A stretch of DNA of 64,000 nt, from NCBI GenBank assembly GCA_963800475.1, contig CAWDAZ010000001.1, forward strand, positions 744,001 to 808,000, written 5' to 3'. Shown one piece after another: positions 25,715 through 32,841 of this stretch. Below the pieces are notes generated by a model. The model did no database searches. It saw nothing but the letters and a program-made list of their open reading frames with translations, and was not told the origin of the DNA. The first letter of the stretch is position 1. Each line of letters starts with the position of its first letter. The DNA comes from Palsa-465 sp963800475. GTDB taxonomy: Bacteria; Actinomycetota; Thermoleophilia; Solirubrobacterales; Solirubrobacteraceae. A program made the position numbers and the translations under genes.

Positions 25715-26954
25715 CGGCCCGCTGGCGGCGATTCGCGGCCAGCCACCGGTCGATCTCGTCGACCAGCATCAGGCCGAACTGGACCGCCGCGTCTGGCGCA
25801 TCCGGGTCGATGTTCGCCGCGCTGTCGTTACCCTGGTGCGAGCGCGGGGAGAGGCCTTCGGAGTCGAGGCACCCGACGGAGATGGCGGGGCGGCGAAACA
25901 GCCTCGCGGGAAATGCGGGCGCCGCGCCCCTGCCCGCGTGCGGACGCGCTTCGAGCGTCGGCTCGGCATCCGCCAGCTCAGCGCACAGGGCGCGGAGCTG
26001 CCCGTTGTAACGGAGCGGGATCAACGGACCGTCGCCCGTCCACCAGCGCGGCGAGCCGGCCCCGCACGCCGCTACCCCGAGCACGATCGTGTCCGCCGGG
26101 GTCAGCTCGGTCCGGTGCGCGCGCAGGTAACGGCGCAGCCCCAGCCCTTCGGCGTCGCCGGCGCCCTGCAGCACCAGCTCGACGGCCACGTGGCGCGGGG
26201 GCGCAGCGTCCAGCGCTCGGGCGAGCTCGACCGCGACGCCGACGCCGCTGGCGTTGTCGCCGGCGGCAGGGCCCGGGTCGGCGGTCGCGAGCTCGAGCAG
26301 CAGCGCGACCGCCAACACCAGCAAGATTGTCGGGAGCAGCTGGATCGCGCCGATCGTCTCTGACGTGTGTCCCTCGATCCGCAGGATCGCGATCGCGAGC
26401 AGGGCCGCGATCGTCACCGCCAGCCACCCGAGCCAGCCGACCGTGAACCCGAACAGCGCTCGCCGAGCCGCGCTCGATGCTCGACGCAGCACGGGCTTGT
26501 ACACGAACCCGGCGCGCCCGGCGTCGTAGTTGGCGGTGATGATCAGCCGGACGGGCGCGGCTTCGCGGGGTCGGGCAACCGGCTGGATCGCGACCACGTT
26601 CTGGCTCGCGCGCTCGGTCGTGAGCCGGCGTCCGGGCGACACGCCCGTGAGTGCGTCGGCGACGATCGAGACAAGGGCCACCAGCAGCATCGCGGCCCCG
26701 GCCCTCGCCGACGCGACCGATACGAGGCTGCCCGCGAGCGCGAGGCCCACGTGCCAGAGGTGGGCGAGCGGCCAGTTCGGGCGGCACCAGAACGGCTCGA
26801 TCACGACCTCGCGTCCCCCCGCCGTAAGCTGGTCGGCGAGCCACCGCGCCGCGCGGCGCTCCGCGTCGGTCCCGGCGCCCCGCATTGAGAACTCCTCAAG
26901 CCCCGCCGCTGTCTCGAGCGCTCGCATCGCGCCGGGATCATCGCAGCCGCGCAA
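25701..26954 (-). CDS. Membrane M28-like peptidase homologue with altered metal site
   Basis: A 417-residue membrane protein. Hydrophobic segments lie at about residues 70-105 and 165-225, inserted within an M28-type fold. The fold is recognisable from ITANYDAG, PAAGDNASGVGVAVELA and the late SHQGNDS. In active M28 zinc peptidases the first motif has a metal-binding His before the Tyr-Asp pair; here it is Asn. The usual Glu-Glu pair is replaced by the stretch GAGDAEGLGLRRYL. The protein may be inactive or bind metal differently. ATG 26927 is an alternative start. It is divergent from the phosphatase gene. Confidence 0.65.
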   Translation of the reverse strand: MRGCDDPGAMRALETAAGLEEFSMRGAGTDAERRAARWLADQLTAGGREVVIEPFWCRPNWPLAHLWHVGLALAGSLVSVASARAGAAMLLVALVSIVADALTGVSPGRRLTTERASQNVVAIQPVARPREAAPVRLIITANYDAGRAGFVYKPVLRRASSAARRALFGFTVGWLGWLAVTIAALLAIAILRIEGHTSETIGAIQLLPTILLVLAVALLLELATADPGPAAGDNASGVGVAVELARALDAAPPRHVAVELVLQGAGDAEGLGLRRYLRAHRTELTPADTIVLGVAACGAGSPRWWTGDGPLIPLRYNGQLRALCAELADAEPTLEARPHAGRGAAPAFPARLFRRPAISVGCLDSEGLSPRSHQGNDSAANIDPDAPDAAVQFGLMLVDEIDRWLAANRRQRAVTPA

Positions 26955-26979
26955 CCGGCGTCACGGAGGCTCCGTCGTG

Positions 26980-26985
26980 TAGAAC
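26980..26985 (+). promoter_or_regulatory. -10 box of a probable leaderless promoter
   Basis: TAGAAC, seven bases, then the ATG at 26993, again without a ribosome binding site. The box lies in the short gap between divergent genes. Confidence 0.5.
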
Positions 26986-26992
26986 GCCGGGG

Positions 26993-27772
26993 ATGACACC
27001 GCCAGACGAGCTGGAGCTGCTCGAAGTCGCGATCGAGGCCGCGCGCGCCGCGGCGGCCGAGCTGACGGCGCGATTCGGCGACCGCTCGCGGGGCGTGACC
27101 ACGAAGAGCACCCCGACCGATCTCGTGTCGGAGGCGGACGTCGCGGCCGAGGCGGCGATCCGGGAGGTGCTCGAGCGCCGGCGCCGCGGCGATCGGGTGC
27201 TGGGGGAGGAGGGAGGAGAGACGGGCGAGGGCGAGCTGAGGTGGGTGGTCGATCCGCTCGACGGAACGATCAACTTCCTGTTCGGGGTTCCGGCATTCGC
27301 GGTCAGCGTTGCGTGTGAGGACGAGTCCGGCGGGCTCGCGGGGGTGGTGCTCGACGTCGAGCGCGGCGAGTGCTTCGCGGCGACGCGCTCGGGGGAGGCG
27401 ACGCTCAACGGCGAGCCGATCCGCCCCTCGGGGCGCGACGAGCTCGCGACCGCGCTGGTCGCGACGGGGTTCGGTTACGAGGCGGCGGTGCGCGAGCGAC
27501 AGGCGGCGACCGTCGCGCGGGTGTTGCCCCGGGTCAGGGACATCCGCCGGTTCGGAGCCGCCGCGATCGACCTTGCGTGGTGCGCGTGCGGGCGGTTTGA
27601 CGCGTATTACGAGCGGGGCGTCCACGCTTGGGACATCGCGGCGGGAGGGCTGATCTGCTCGCGCGTCGGGCTCGAGGTGCGCGAGCTTCCCGAGCGCGGG
27701 GACGAGTCGGCGGGGTTGCTGGTCGCGCCGAGCGCGATCGCGGGCGAGCTCGAGCGGCTCGTGCTCGGCTAG
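26993..27772 (+). CDS. Inositol-monophosphatase family phosphatase
   Basis: A 259-residue Mg-dependent, lithium-sensitive-type phosphatase. Metal ligands are visible in the GEEGG motif (near residue 70), the hallmark DPLDGTINF (near 88), and the C-terminal HAWDIAAGGLI motif. Substrates in the family include inositol-1-phosphate, histidinol phosphate and fructose bisphosphate, and nothing nearby decides between them. The ATG fits a leaderless start; open frame further upstream reads through the divergent promoter region. Confidence 0.9.
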   Translation: MTPPDELELLEVAIEAARAAAAELTARFGDRSRGVTTKSTPTDLVSEADVAAEAAIREVLERRRRGDRVLGEEGGETGEGELRWVVDPLDGTINFLFGVPAFAVSVACEDESGGLAGVVLDVERGECFAATRSGEATLNGEPIRPSGRDELATALVATGFGYEAAVRERQAATVARVLPRVRDIRRFGAAAIDLAWCACGRFDAYYERGVHAWDIAAGGLICSRVGLEVRELPERGDESAGLLVAPSAIAGELERLVLG

Positions 27773-27804
27773 TGGTCGGGGCGGGGCCTAAACTGCGATC
27801 GCGC

Positions 27805-27888
27805 GCGGCGGTGGCGGAACTGGTAGACGCCCCGGATTCAAGTCCCGGTGTCCGAGAGGACGTGTGGGTTCGACTCCCACCCGCCGCA
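27805..27888 (+). tRNA. tRNA-Leu (CAA anticodon)
   Basis: An 84-base type II tRNA. The acceptor stem is GCGGCGG/CCGCCGC, the D arm GCG...CGC, the anticodon loop TTCAAGT, the long variable arm TCC-GAGA-GGA, and the T arm GTGGG/CCCAC. The CCA end is not encoded. With a seven-base loop the anticodon stem has an A-C mismatch at position 31-39. A -10 box TAAACT lies at 27789-27794, ten bases before the 5' end. Confidence 0.93.
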
Positions 27889-27955
27889 CTACAGGGTGCG
27901 TGTCCAGGCTTCGGCTAGGCCAAATTTCACCCGTTCCGGGCTGACCGCGAAGCCC

Positions 27956-27983
27956 TATCCTCAAATGAACGGCTTAGTTCATT
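27956..27983 (+). promoter_or_regulatory. Operator-like inverted repeat upstream of the CocE-like hydrolase
   Basis: AATGAAC (27964-27970) and GTTCATT (27977-27983) form a perfect seven-base inverted repeat with a six-base spacer, next to a possible -10 TATCCT (27956-27961). In such GC-rich DNA a TA-rich palindrome beside a start region suggests a repressor site. The hydrolase ribosome binding site GGGAGG follows. Confidence 0.5.
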
Positions 27984-27999
27984 GGCGGGAGGACGTGAG

Positions 28000-29793
28000 A
28001 TGCGGGGACGCTTGACGGCGCTGCGGGCGTTTGGTCTAACGATGCTGGTGACACTCGCTGCGGCAGGCAGCGCCAGCGCTGATATCCCGGTGCCGAGCTC
28101 GCTGCCCCCCCAGACGTATCCGAGCAGTGTCTCCAAGCAGCAGTTTGTGAGGATGGACGACGGCGTCCAGCTCGGCGTGACGATCACGTTCCCGTCCAAG
28201 GACGGCAGCACACCTGCGCCCGGCCAGTTACCGGTCGTTCTGGCGATGACCCCGTACGGGCGCGGCGGCGTCTGCGGCTGCAGCAACGCGGCGGACTTCG
28301 CGACGCGCGGATTCGTGTTCGCGGTCGCCGACGTCCGTGGCACGGGCGGAAGCCAGGGGAACCTGAACGGGAACTACTTCTCCCCGCGGGAAGCGCAGGA
28401 CGGATATGACCTCGTCGAGTGGTTCGGCACGCAGCCGTGGTCGACCGGCAAGGTGGGGATGGACGGCGGCTCGTATCTCGGGATCACGCAGCTAAAGACC
28501 GCGGAGCTGGATCCGCCGCACCTGGCTGCGATCGCGCCTGATGAGGCACTCGCCGACATCTACGACAACGCATATGCGCCGGGCGGGATCGTCTCGGCGT
28601 CGTTCGACGGGCAATACATTGCGGTGCAGGGAGCGCCGGGCTTGCTCACGCCGAACACAGACCAGAGCATGGTCCAGGGGACGGTCACCGCAAAGGTTGA
28701 CCAGGCGACCGGCAACCCGGTCGCGCTCGATTACCTGGGAAACCCGTTCGACGACGCTTTCTACCGGCTCCGGAACCCGATCACGCAGGTGGGCCGGATC
28801 GCCGTGCCGGTGTTCATCACCGACGGCTGGCGCGACGGGTTCTTCGTCTCCGGTGACGTCCGAATGTTTGAGGCGCTCGAGCACCGCGAGGCGTCGACCT
28901 ACCTCAACGTCGGCCCGTGCACGCACAAGGGGTGCGGCGGTCCCGAGGCACCGACGCTCAACCCGCCGAACGTGGACAGCACCGAGGCCCAGGAGATCCA
29001 GTTCGACCAGCGGTACCTGATGGGCATGGACGTTCCCGAGCTCCCGCGCGTGCGGGTCTACGACCAGCAGTCCGGCGCCTACCTGGAGTCCGCCCGCTGG
29101 CCGCTCACGCAGGCCACCACCACGCGCGAGTACCTCGGCGCGGCCTCGCTCACGAACGCCGGCACGATCACCGACAAACGATCCGTCCGCTCGATCGCCA
29201 CCTATCCGGCCAACCCAGCGGCCGGTTACTCGATGGCACTCGACGGGCAGGGCACGGTCGCGATCTCACCCTACGTCCCGGCCGACCAGCGGCTCGAGGA
29301 CGGCCAGGGCCTGACGTGGCGGACCCGGGCGCTGACCAAGCCGCTCAAGATCGCCGGCCCGGTCGCGCTCCACCTCGTCGCCGCATCGAGCGCGACGAAC
29401 ACCGACTGGTTCGTGAAGATCTCCGATGTCGCAGCGGACGGCACCGAGAACATCGTCGCCGAAGGCCAGCTGCGCGCGTCGCTGCGCGCGCTCGCGCCGG
29501 GCAGCACACCTCCCGAGCCGCGACATCCCCTGGTCGACCCCGAACCGATCACCCCACGCCAGTTCTACAGCTACCAGATCGCGCTCCAGCCGACCGCATA
29601 CACATTTGTGCCCGGCGACAAGCTTCAGATCCGGATCACGTCCGGCAATGTCCCGAACGCGGTCCCCGGCACGCTGTTCCTGGACACGAGCAACCCGACG
29701 ACGCCGCTGTTCACGCCGCTGCCGCCGGCTGTCAACACGGTCATGCTCGGTGGCCGGGACGGCACGAGTCTGCTGCTGCCGGTGGTTGGCTGA
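28000..29793 (+). CDS. Secreted CocE/NonD-family serine hydrolase (X-Pro dipeptidyl-peptidase S15 type)
   Basis: A 597-residue exported hydrolase. Residues 1-28 are a signal peptide (hydrophobic FGLTMLVTLAAAG, cleavage likely after ASA). The alpha/beta-hydrolase domain has the nucleophile Ser158 in GMDGGSYLGIT, the Asp in FITDGWRDGFF, and the His in VGPCTHKGC. A C-terminal jelly-roll domain (about 360-590) ending in PGDKLQIRITSGN completes the S15/CocE architecture. Relatives cleave acyl esters, amides or glutaryl-7-ACA; the substrate here is unknown. ATG 28000 has the ribosome binding site GGGAGG. Confidence 0.88.
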   Translation: MRGRLTALRAFGLTMLVTLAAAGSASADIPVPSSLPPQTYPSSVSKQQFVRMDDGVQLGVTITFPSKDGSTPAPGQLPVVLAMTPYGRGGVCGCSNAADFATRGFVFAVADVRGTGGSQGNLNGNYFSPREAQDGYDLVEWFGTQPWSTGKVGMDGGSYLGITQLKTAELDPPHLAAIAPDEALADIYDNAYAPGGIVSASFDGQYIAVQGAPGLLTPNTDQSMVQGTVTAKVDQATGNPVALDYLGNPFDDAFYRLRNPITQVGRIAVPVFITDGWRDGFFVSGDVRMFEALEHREASTYLNVGPCTHKGCGGPEAPTLNPPNVDSTEAQEIQFDQRYLMGMDVPELPRVRVYDQQSGAYLESARWPLTQATTTREYLGAASLTNAGTITDKRSVRSIATYPANPAAGYSMALDGQGTVAISPYVPADQRLEDGQGLTWRTRALTKPLKIAGPVALHLVAASSATNTDWFVKISDVAADGTENIVAEGQLRASLRALAPGSTPPEPRHPLVDPEPITPRQFYSYQIALQPTAYTFVPGDKLQIRITSGNVPNAVPGTLFLDTSNPTTPLFTPLPPAVNTVMLGGRDGTSLLLPVVG

Positions 29794-29819
29794 GGCCCTC
29801 GGGCTGACGGAGAGGCGGG

Positions 29820-30401
29820 TCAGGCGGTCGCGGGCGCCGCGCCACTGGGCGGCGCCGACACGTCATAGCCGCGCCGGCGCGCCTCTTCGATCGGCACCTC
29901 CAGCTCGACGTTCCAGCCCTGCGAGAAGCCGTACATCGCGAAGCAGATCAGCAGCAGCTGCACGGGCGCGATCAGGAGCGTGATCAGCCCCAGGAAGTCC
30001 GGGTCCAGGCCGGCGCCGCCGAACAGCGACTGGGCGCCGGCGAAGCCGTAGCTATTGCGGTCGAACCAGCTGGTACCCGCGGCGCCGGTGCCCGCGATCA
30101 CGGACATGATCAGCAGCAAGATCGCGAACGCCGCCGTGATCGGCAGCAGCCCGCGTGCCCACCGAGCGCCGATGTAGAACGCCATGATCAGGTAGGCGAG
30201 GCACCACACGAAGTTGACCGGCTTCATGCCCTGGAGCTTCGACCAACCGCCGATCGTCACGATCAGCATCAGCGCGACCGACGCGAACATGATCAGCACG
30301 ACGATCGCCTTCGTCGTCTTGCTCGAAGCCTTCTCTCGGTTCGGATAGATGACCGTGTAACCGGGAGTCAGCATCTTCCTGATCGGCATCTTGCGCAACA
30401 T
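29820..30401 (-). CDS. Small multi-pass membrane protein of unknown function
   Basis: I do not recognise this family. The 193-residue product has four or five hydrophobic segments, the clearest being AIVVLIMFASVALMLIVTI, VWCLAYLIMAFYIGARW, ITAAFAILLLIMSVIAG and LLIAPVQLLLICFAMYG. The N-terminus before the first segment (IYPNREKASSKTTK) is cationic and probably cytoplasmic. The C-terminal 25 residues are hydrophilic and end in an Ala/Pro tail. I chose ATG 30401 because the frame upstream runs antisense through a tRNA gene. Confidence 0.7.
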   Translation of the reverse strand: MLRKMPIRKMLTPGYTVIYPNREKASSKTTKAIVVLIMFASVALMLIVTIGGWSKLQGMKPVNFVWCLAYLIMAFYIGARWARGLLPITAAFAILLLIMSVIAGTGAAGTSWFDRNSYGFAGAQSLFGGAGLDPDFLGLITLLIAPVQLLLICFAMYGFSQGWNVELEVPIEEARRRGYDVSAPPSGAAPATA

Positions 30402-30454
30402 ACCGTCTGAGCGGGCGTTGTGCTGCAGTTCGAGGCCTAGAATCGGCCGAACCC

Positions 30455-30538
30455 GCGGGCGTGGTGGAACTGGCAGACACGCAAGGTTTAGGTCCTTGTG
30501 GGCGAAAGCCCTTGGGGGTTCGAGTCCCTCCGCCCGCA
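30455..30538 (+). tRNA. tRNA-Leu (UAG anticodon)
   Basis: An 84-base type II tRNA with acceptor GCGGGCG/CGCCCGC, anticodon stem CAAGG/CCTTG around the loop TTTAGGT, a long variable arm, and T arm GGGGG/CCCTC. The CCA end is not encoded. A -10 box TAGAAT sits at 30438-30443. Confidence 0.95.
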
Positions 30539-30581
30539 TCGCGACTGCCGGGCAGTCGGCGGTTACCATGCCAAGCCCCGG

Positions 30582-30653
30582 AGGGGAGTGAGTTAACGGT
30601 TATGCGCACGGTCTCCAAAACCGTGAATCCGGGTTCGAATCCCGGCTCCCCTG
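30582..30653 (+). tRNA. tRNA-Trp (CCA anticodon)
   Basis: A 72-base tRNA with acceptor AGGGGAG/CTCCCCT, anticodon stem ACGGT/ACCGT with loop CTCCAAA, T arm CCGGG/CCCGG, and discriminator G. The D arm (AGTT...TGCG) pairs poorly, two pairs at best by eye. A -10 box TACCAT is at 30564-30569. It ends one base before the YjbQ start codon. Confidence 0.82.
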
Positions 30654-30654
30654 T

Positions 30655-31116
30655 TTGAAATCCCACACGGTTTACCGCACCTTCCGCACCTCACAGCGCC
30701 GGGAGTTCGTGCGGATCACAGAGGACGTTGCAGACGCCGTCTCCGACGCGGGAATCGACGAAGGCATGGTGCTCGTCGCCGCGATGCACATCACCGCGGC
30801 GGTGTGGATCAACGACGATGAGCCCGGGATCCAGGCCGACGCGCTCGAATGGCTCGACAAGCTCGCGCCGCCGAGCTGGAAGGAGCCGGCCAACGAGGTG
30901 GCTCGCGAGCTGTTGCCGGACCCGGGCGACTATCGCCATCACCGTGGCGGCGAGGACAACGGCGACGCCCACCTCAAGAACCTGCTCGTCCACCACCAGG
31001 TGATCGTGCCGGTCACCGAGGGTCAGCTCGACCTCGGTCCGTGGCAGCAGATCTTCTATTGCGAGTTCGACGGGCAGCGGTCGAAGCGGCTGGTGATCAA
31101 GGTGATGGGGGAGTAG
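30655..31116 (+). CDS. YjbQ family protein (UPF0047)
   Basis: A 153-residue conserved protein with the family motifs HITAAVWINDDEPGIQAD and HLKNLLVHHQVIVPVTEGQLDLGPWQQIFYCEFDG. YjbQ homologues have weak thiamin-phosphate synthase activity, but their physiological role is not settled. The conserved histidines resemble a metal site. It starts with TTG two bases after the tRNA-Trp 3' end, so it may be co-transcribed with the tRNA. The next SDR begins two bases after its stop. Confidence 0.85.
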   Translation: MKSHTVYRTFRTSQRREFVRITEDVADAVSDAGIDEGMVLVAAMHITAAVWINDDEPGIQADALEWLDKLAPPSWKEPANEVARELLPDPGDYRHHRGGEDNGDAHLKNLLVHHQVIVPVTEGQLDLGPWQQIFYCEFDGQRSKRLVIKVMGE

Positions 31117-31118
31117 CG

Positions 31119-31955
31119 GTGGAGGCGTCCGAGGTGTTCGCCGACGGAGCGCTCGCGGAGCGCGTCGCGATCGTCACCGGCGGCGGTACGAACCTCGGCA
31201 AGGCCGCTGCGGCAGAGCTCGCGCGGTGCGGCGCGTCCGTGTCGATCGTGGGGCGGCGGCAGGAGGTGCTCGAGGAGGCGGCCGCGGAGATCGGCGAGCG
31301 GTGCACGTGGATCGCGGGGGACATCCGCACGCGCGAGGGGGCGGAGGCGATCGCCGCCGCGGCACTGGAGCGATACGGCCACGTCGACTTCGTGCTCAAC
31401 AACGCCGGCGGCCAGTACTTCGTCCCCGCGGAGGCGATCGCCACCAAGGGGTGGCGCGCCGTCCAGCGGCTGAACGTGGGCGGCACGCTGGCGATGAGCC
31501 AGGCGGTCTACGAGCTCGCGATGAAGCCGGCGGGAGCGGGCACGATCGTCAACGTCACCGTCTCGCCGCATCACGGCATGCCCGCGATGGCACACACCGG
31601 CACGGCACGGGCCGCGGTCGAGGCGCTGACCCGCGACCTGGCCTGCGAGTGGAACGCCGACGGAATCGCGGTCAGCGCGATCGCGCTCGGGCGCTTCGCG
31701 ACGGAGTCGCTGCGCAAGTACCCGGCCGAGCTGTGGCGCCGAGCGGCCGCATCGGTCCCGCTCCAGCGGCTCGGCACGCTGGAGGAGTACGGCTGGCTCG
31801 TCGCGCTGCTCGCGTCGCCGCTGGGGCGGGCGTTCTCGGGCTCGGTCGTGACGATCGACGGCGCGCTCGACAACTGGTCGGGCCCTTGGCCGCCGTCCGA
31901 TCTGACGCGCGACGGCGAGGTGCCGACGGAAGAGCGACGCCCGGCTGCCGGCTAG
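31119..31955 (+). CDS. SDR family oxidoreductase (2,4-dienoyl-CoA-reductase-like)
   Basis: A 278-residue SDR with cofactor motif VTGGGTNLGKAAAAEL, VLNNAGGQYFVPAEA and the unusual active-site stretch NVTVSPHHGMPAMAHTGTARAAVE, where the usual Tyr-xxx-Lys is not apparent (HTGTAR). Dienoyl-CoA reductases of this group also lack the standard tyrosine placement, which supports that assignment. The GTG start follows the YjbQ stop closely, so the two form an operon. It ends shortly before tRNA-Gly. Confidence 0.8.
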   Translation: MEASEVFADGALAERVAIVTGGGTNLGKAAAAELARCGASVSIVGRRQEVLEEAAAEIGERCTWIAGDIRTREGAEAIAAAALERYGHVDFVLNNAGGQYFVPAEAIATKGWRAVQRLNVGGTLAMSQAVYELAMKPAGAGTIVNVTVSPHHGMPAMAHTGTARAAVEALTRDLACEWNADGIAVSAIALGRFATESLRKYPAELWRRAAASVPLQRLGTLEEYGWLVALLASPLGRAFSGSVVTIDGALDNWSGPWPPSDLTRDGEVPTEERRPAAG

Positions 31956-31982
31956 CAAGGCGGCTACCATGACCGGGCACTC

Positions 31983-32054
31983 GCGGGCGAGGTGTCAACG
32001 GTTGCACTACAGCCTTCCAAGCTGTCGGAACGGGTTCGAGTCCCGTCGCCCGCT
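31983..32054 (+). tRNA. tRNA-Gly (UCC anticodon)
   Basis: A 72-base tRNA with acceptor GCGGGCG/CGCCCGC, D stem GTGT/GCAC, anticodon stem ACAGC/GCTGT with loop CTTCCAA, and T arm ACGGG/CCCGT. Position 8 is A rather than the nearly universal U. A -10 box TACCAT is at 31965-31970. Confidence 0.93.
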
Positions 32055-32083
32055 CTGGCTCAGGGCGTAGAATCAGCCCATCA

Positions 32084-32157
32084 CGGGGAGTGGCGCAGCC
32101 TGGTAGCGCACCCGGCTGGGGGCCGGGCGGTCGCAGGTTCAAATCCTGTCTCCCCGA
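32084..32157 (+). tRNA. tRNA-Pro (GGG anticodon)
   Basis: A 74-base tRNA with acceptor CGGGGAG/CTCCCCG, D stem GCGC/GCGC, anticodon stem CCCGG/CCGGG with loop CTGGGGG, and T arm GCAGG/CCTGT. A -10 box TAGAAT is at 32068-32073. It is the last gene before the island-like region. Confidence 0.95.
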
Positions 32158-32193
32158 CTGAGACGCCCGCAGGGACGGGCAGCGACTGAGAAG

Positions 32194-32224
32194 GACTGGA
32201 GCGGTCAGAATGGCCGCTCCAGTC
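32194..32224 (+). terminator. Perfect 11-base-pair hairpin, probable terminator
   Basis: GACTGGAGCGG (32194-32204) and CCGCTCCAGTC (32214-32224) with a nine-base loop, 36 bases after tRNA-Pro. No T tract follows, which is usual for actinobacterial terminators. It probably ends the tRNA transcript. Confidence 0.6.
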
Positions 32225-32297
32225 TGGCGATCAGGCGGTTGAGCCCAGCTGGTAAGGGACGTCCGATCTACCTGGTCCTGCGAGCGGACCGCCCACG

Positions 32298-32332
32298 GAC
32301 CGCACACGGTCAAGACCGTTAGACCGCACACG
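32298..32332. repeat. Pair of 11-base direct repeats near the island edge
   Basis: GACCGCACACG occurs at 32298-32308 and 32322-32332, 24 bases apart start to start. Just downstream lies the tRNA-like fragment. The pair could be arm-type recombinase sites or chance. Confidence 0.35.
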
Positions 32333-32376
32333 CGCCGGTCGTAGCAATCAACCGTGCGGCTTGCGGTGCGGCGTTT

Positions 32377-32430
32377 ACCGGTCTCGAAGCCCGGTTCCGT
32401 GCATCGAGGGTTCGAATCCTCGTAGCGGTA
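32377..32430 (+). other. tRNA-like 3' fragment, possible attachment-site scar
   Basis: The stretch has an anticodon-arm-like stem (ACCGG...CCGGT around TCTCGAAG), then GGGTTCGAATCC, the signature of a tRNA T loop, then an acceptor-like tail TAGCGGTA. No matching 5' half at normal distance is present, so it is not an intact tRNA. Integrating elements often leave such 3' ends of tRNA genes at their borders. It lies where composition and gene density change. No second copy was found in the window. Confidence 0.4.
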
Positions 32431-32841
32431 TCAACAAATTACCTGCAAAACGCCGGATTCCCGGATTCCCATCGTCAGATGCGAATAGTTGAGAATCGAT
32501 CTGGGAACCGTGGTCTCTCAAGCCAGCGAATCTCCGGCACCGTCCGCGTGAGCGACAAGCCGGCCAACGGTCACGGGCGGTTCGTCGTTGAACGACGCCT
32601 CGATAAGGACGGCCACGCCCGCGCTCCTCGCGCTCGTCGCCGAGTAGATCGACGAGGCCGAACGTCACAACAGATCCCGCCGCTTCGCAGCTCGGCTGGT
32701 TGGGCGACACCTGGTGGAAGCTGAGCTCGACATGTGGTGGCGACTCTTCGGCGTGCGTGTGAACGCCGAAGAACATCGCGACCTGAGGCGGTCAGGAGGC
32801 GCTTTCATAACCACCGGTACCGGGACTACATCAGACGCTCA
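32431..32841. other. 411 bases without a recognisable gene
   Basis: Lower GC than the DNA to the left. One plus-strand reading from about 32605 to 32800 looks protein-like (IDEAERHNRSRRFAARLVG, then VEAELDMWWRLFGVRV) but is interrupted by an in-frame TAG at about 32645 and has no start. It may be the remnant of a small gene. I recognise no family in it. Confidence 0.4.

Noticed and set aside
32315..32430. Full tRNA formed by ACCGTTA at 32315 pairing with TAGCGGT near 32429
   Set aside because: The pairing works with one wobble, but the stretch is 116 bases and lacks a proper D arm, so it is too long for a tRNA without an intron. Kept only as a possible scar.
32375..32776. A 133-codon minus-strand frame in the gap after the tRNA cluster
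   Set aside because: It reads antisense through the tRNA-like fragment, has no recognisable motif, and its codon use is unlike neighbouring genes.
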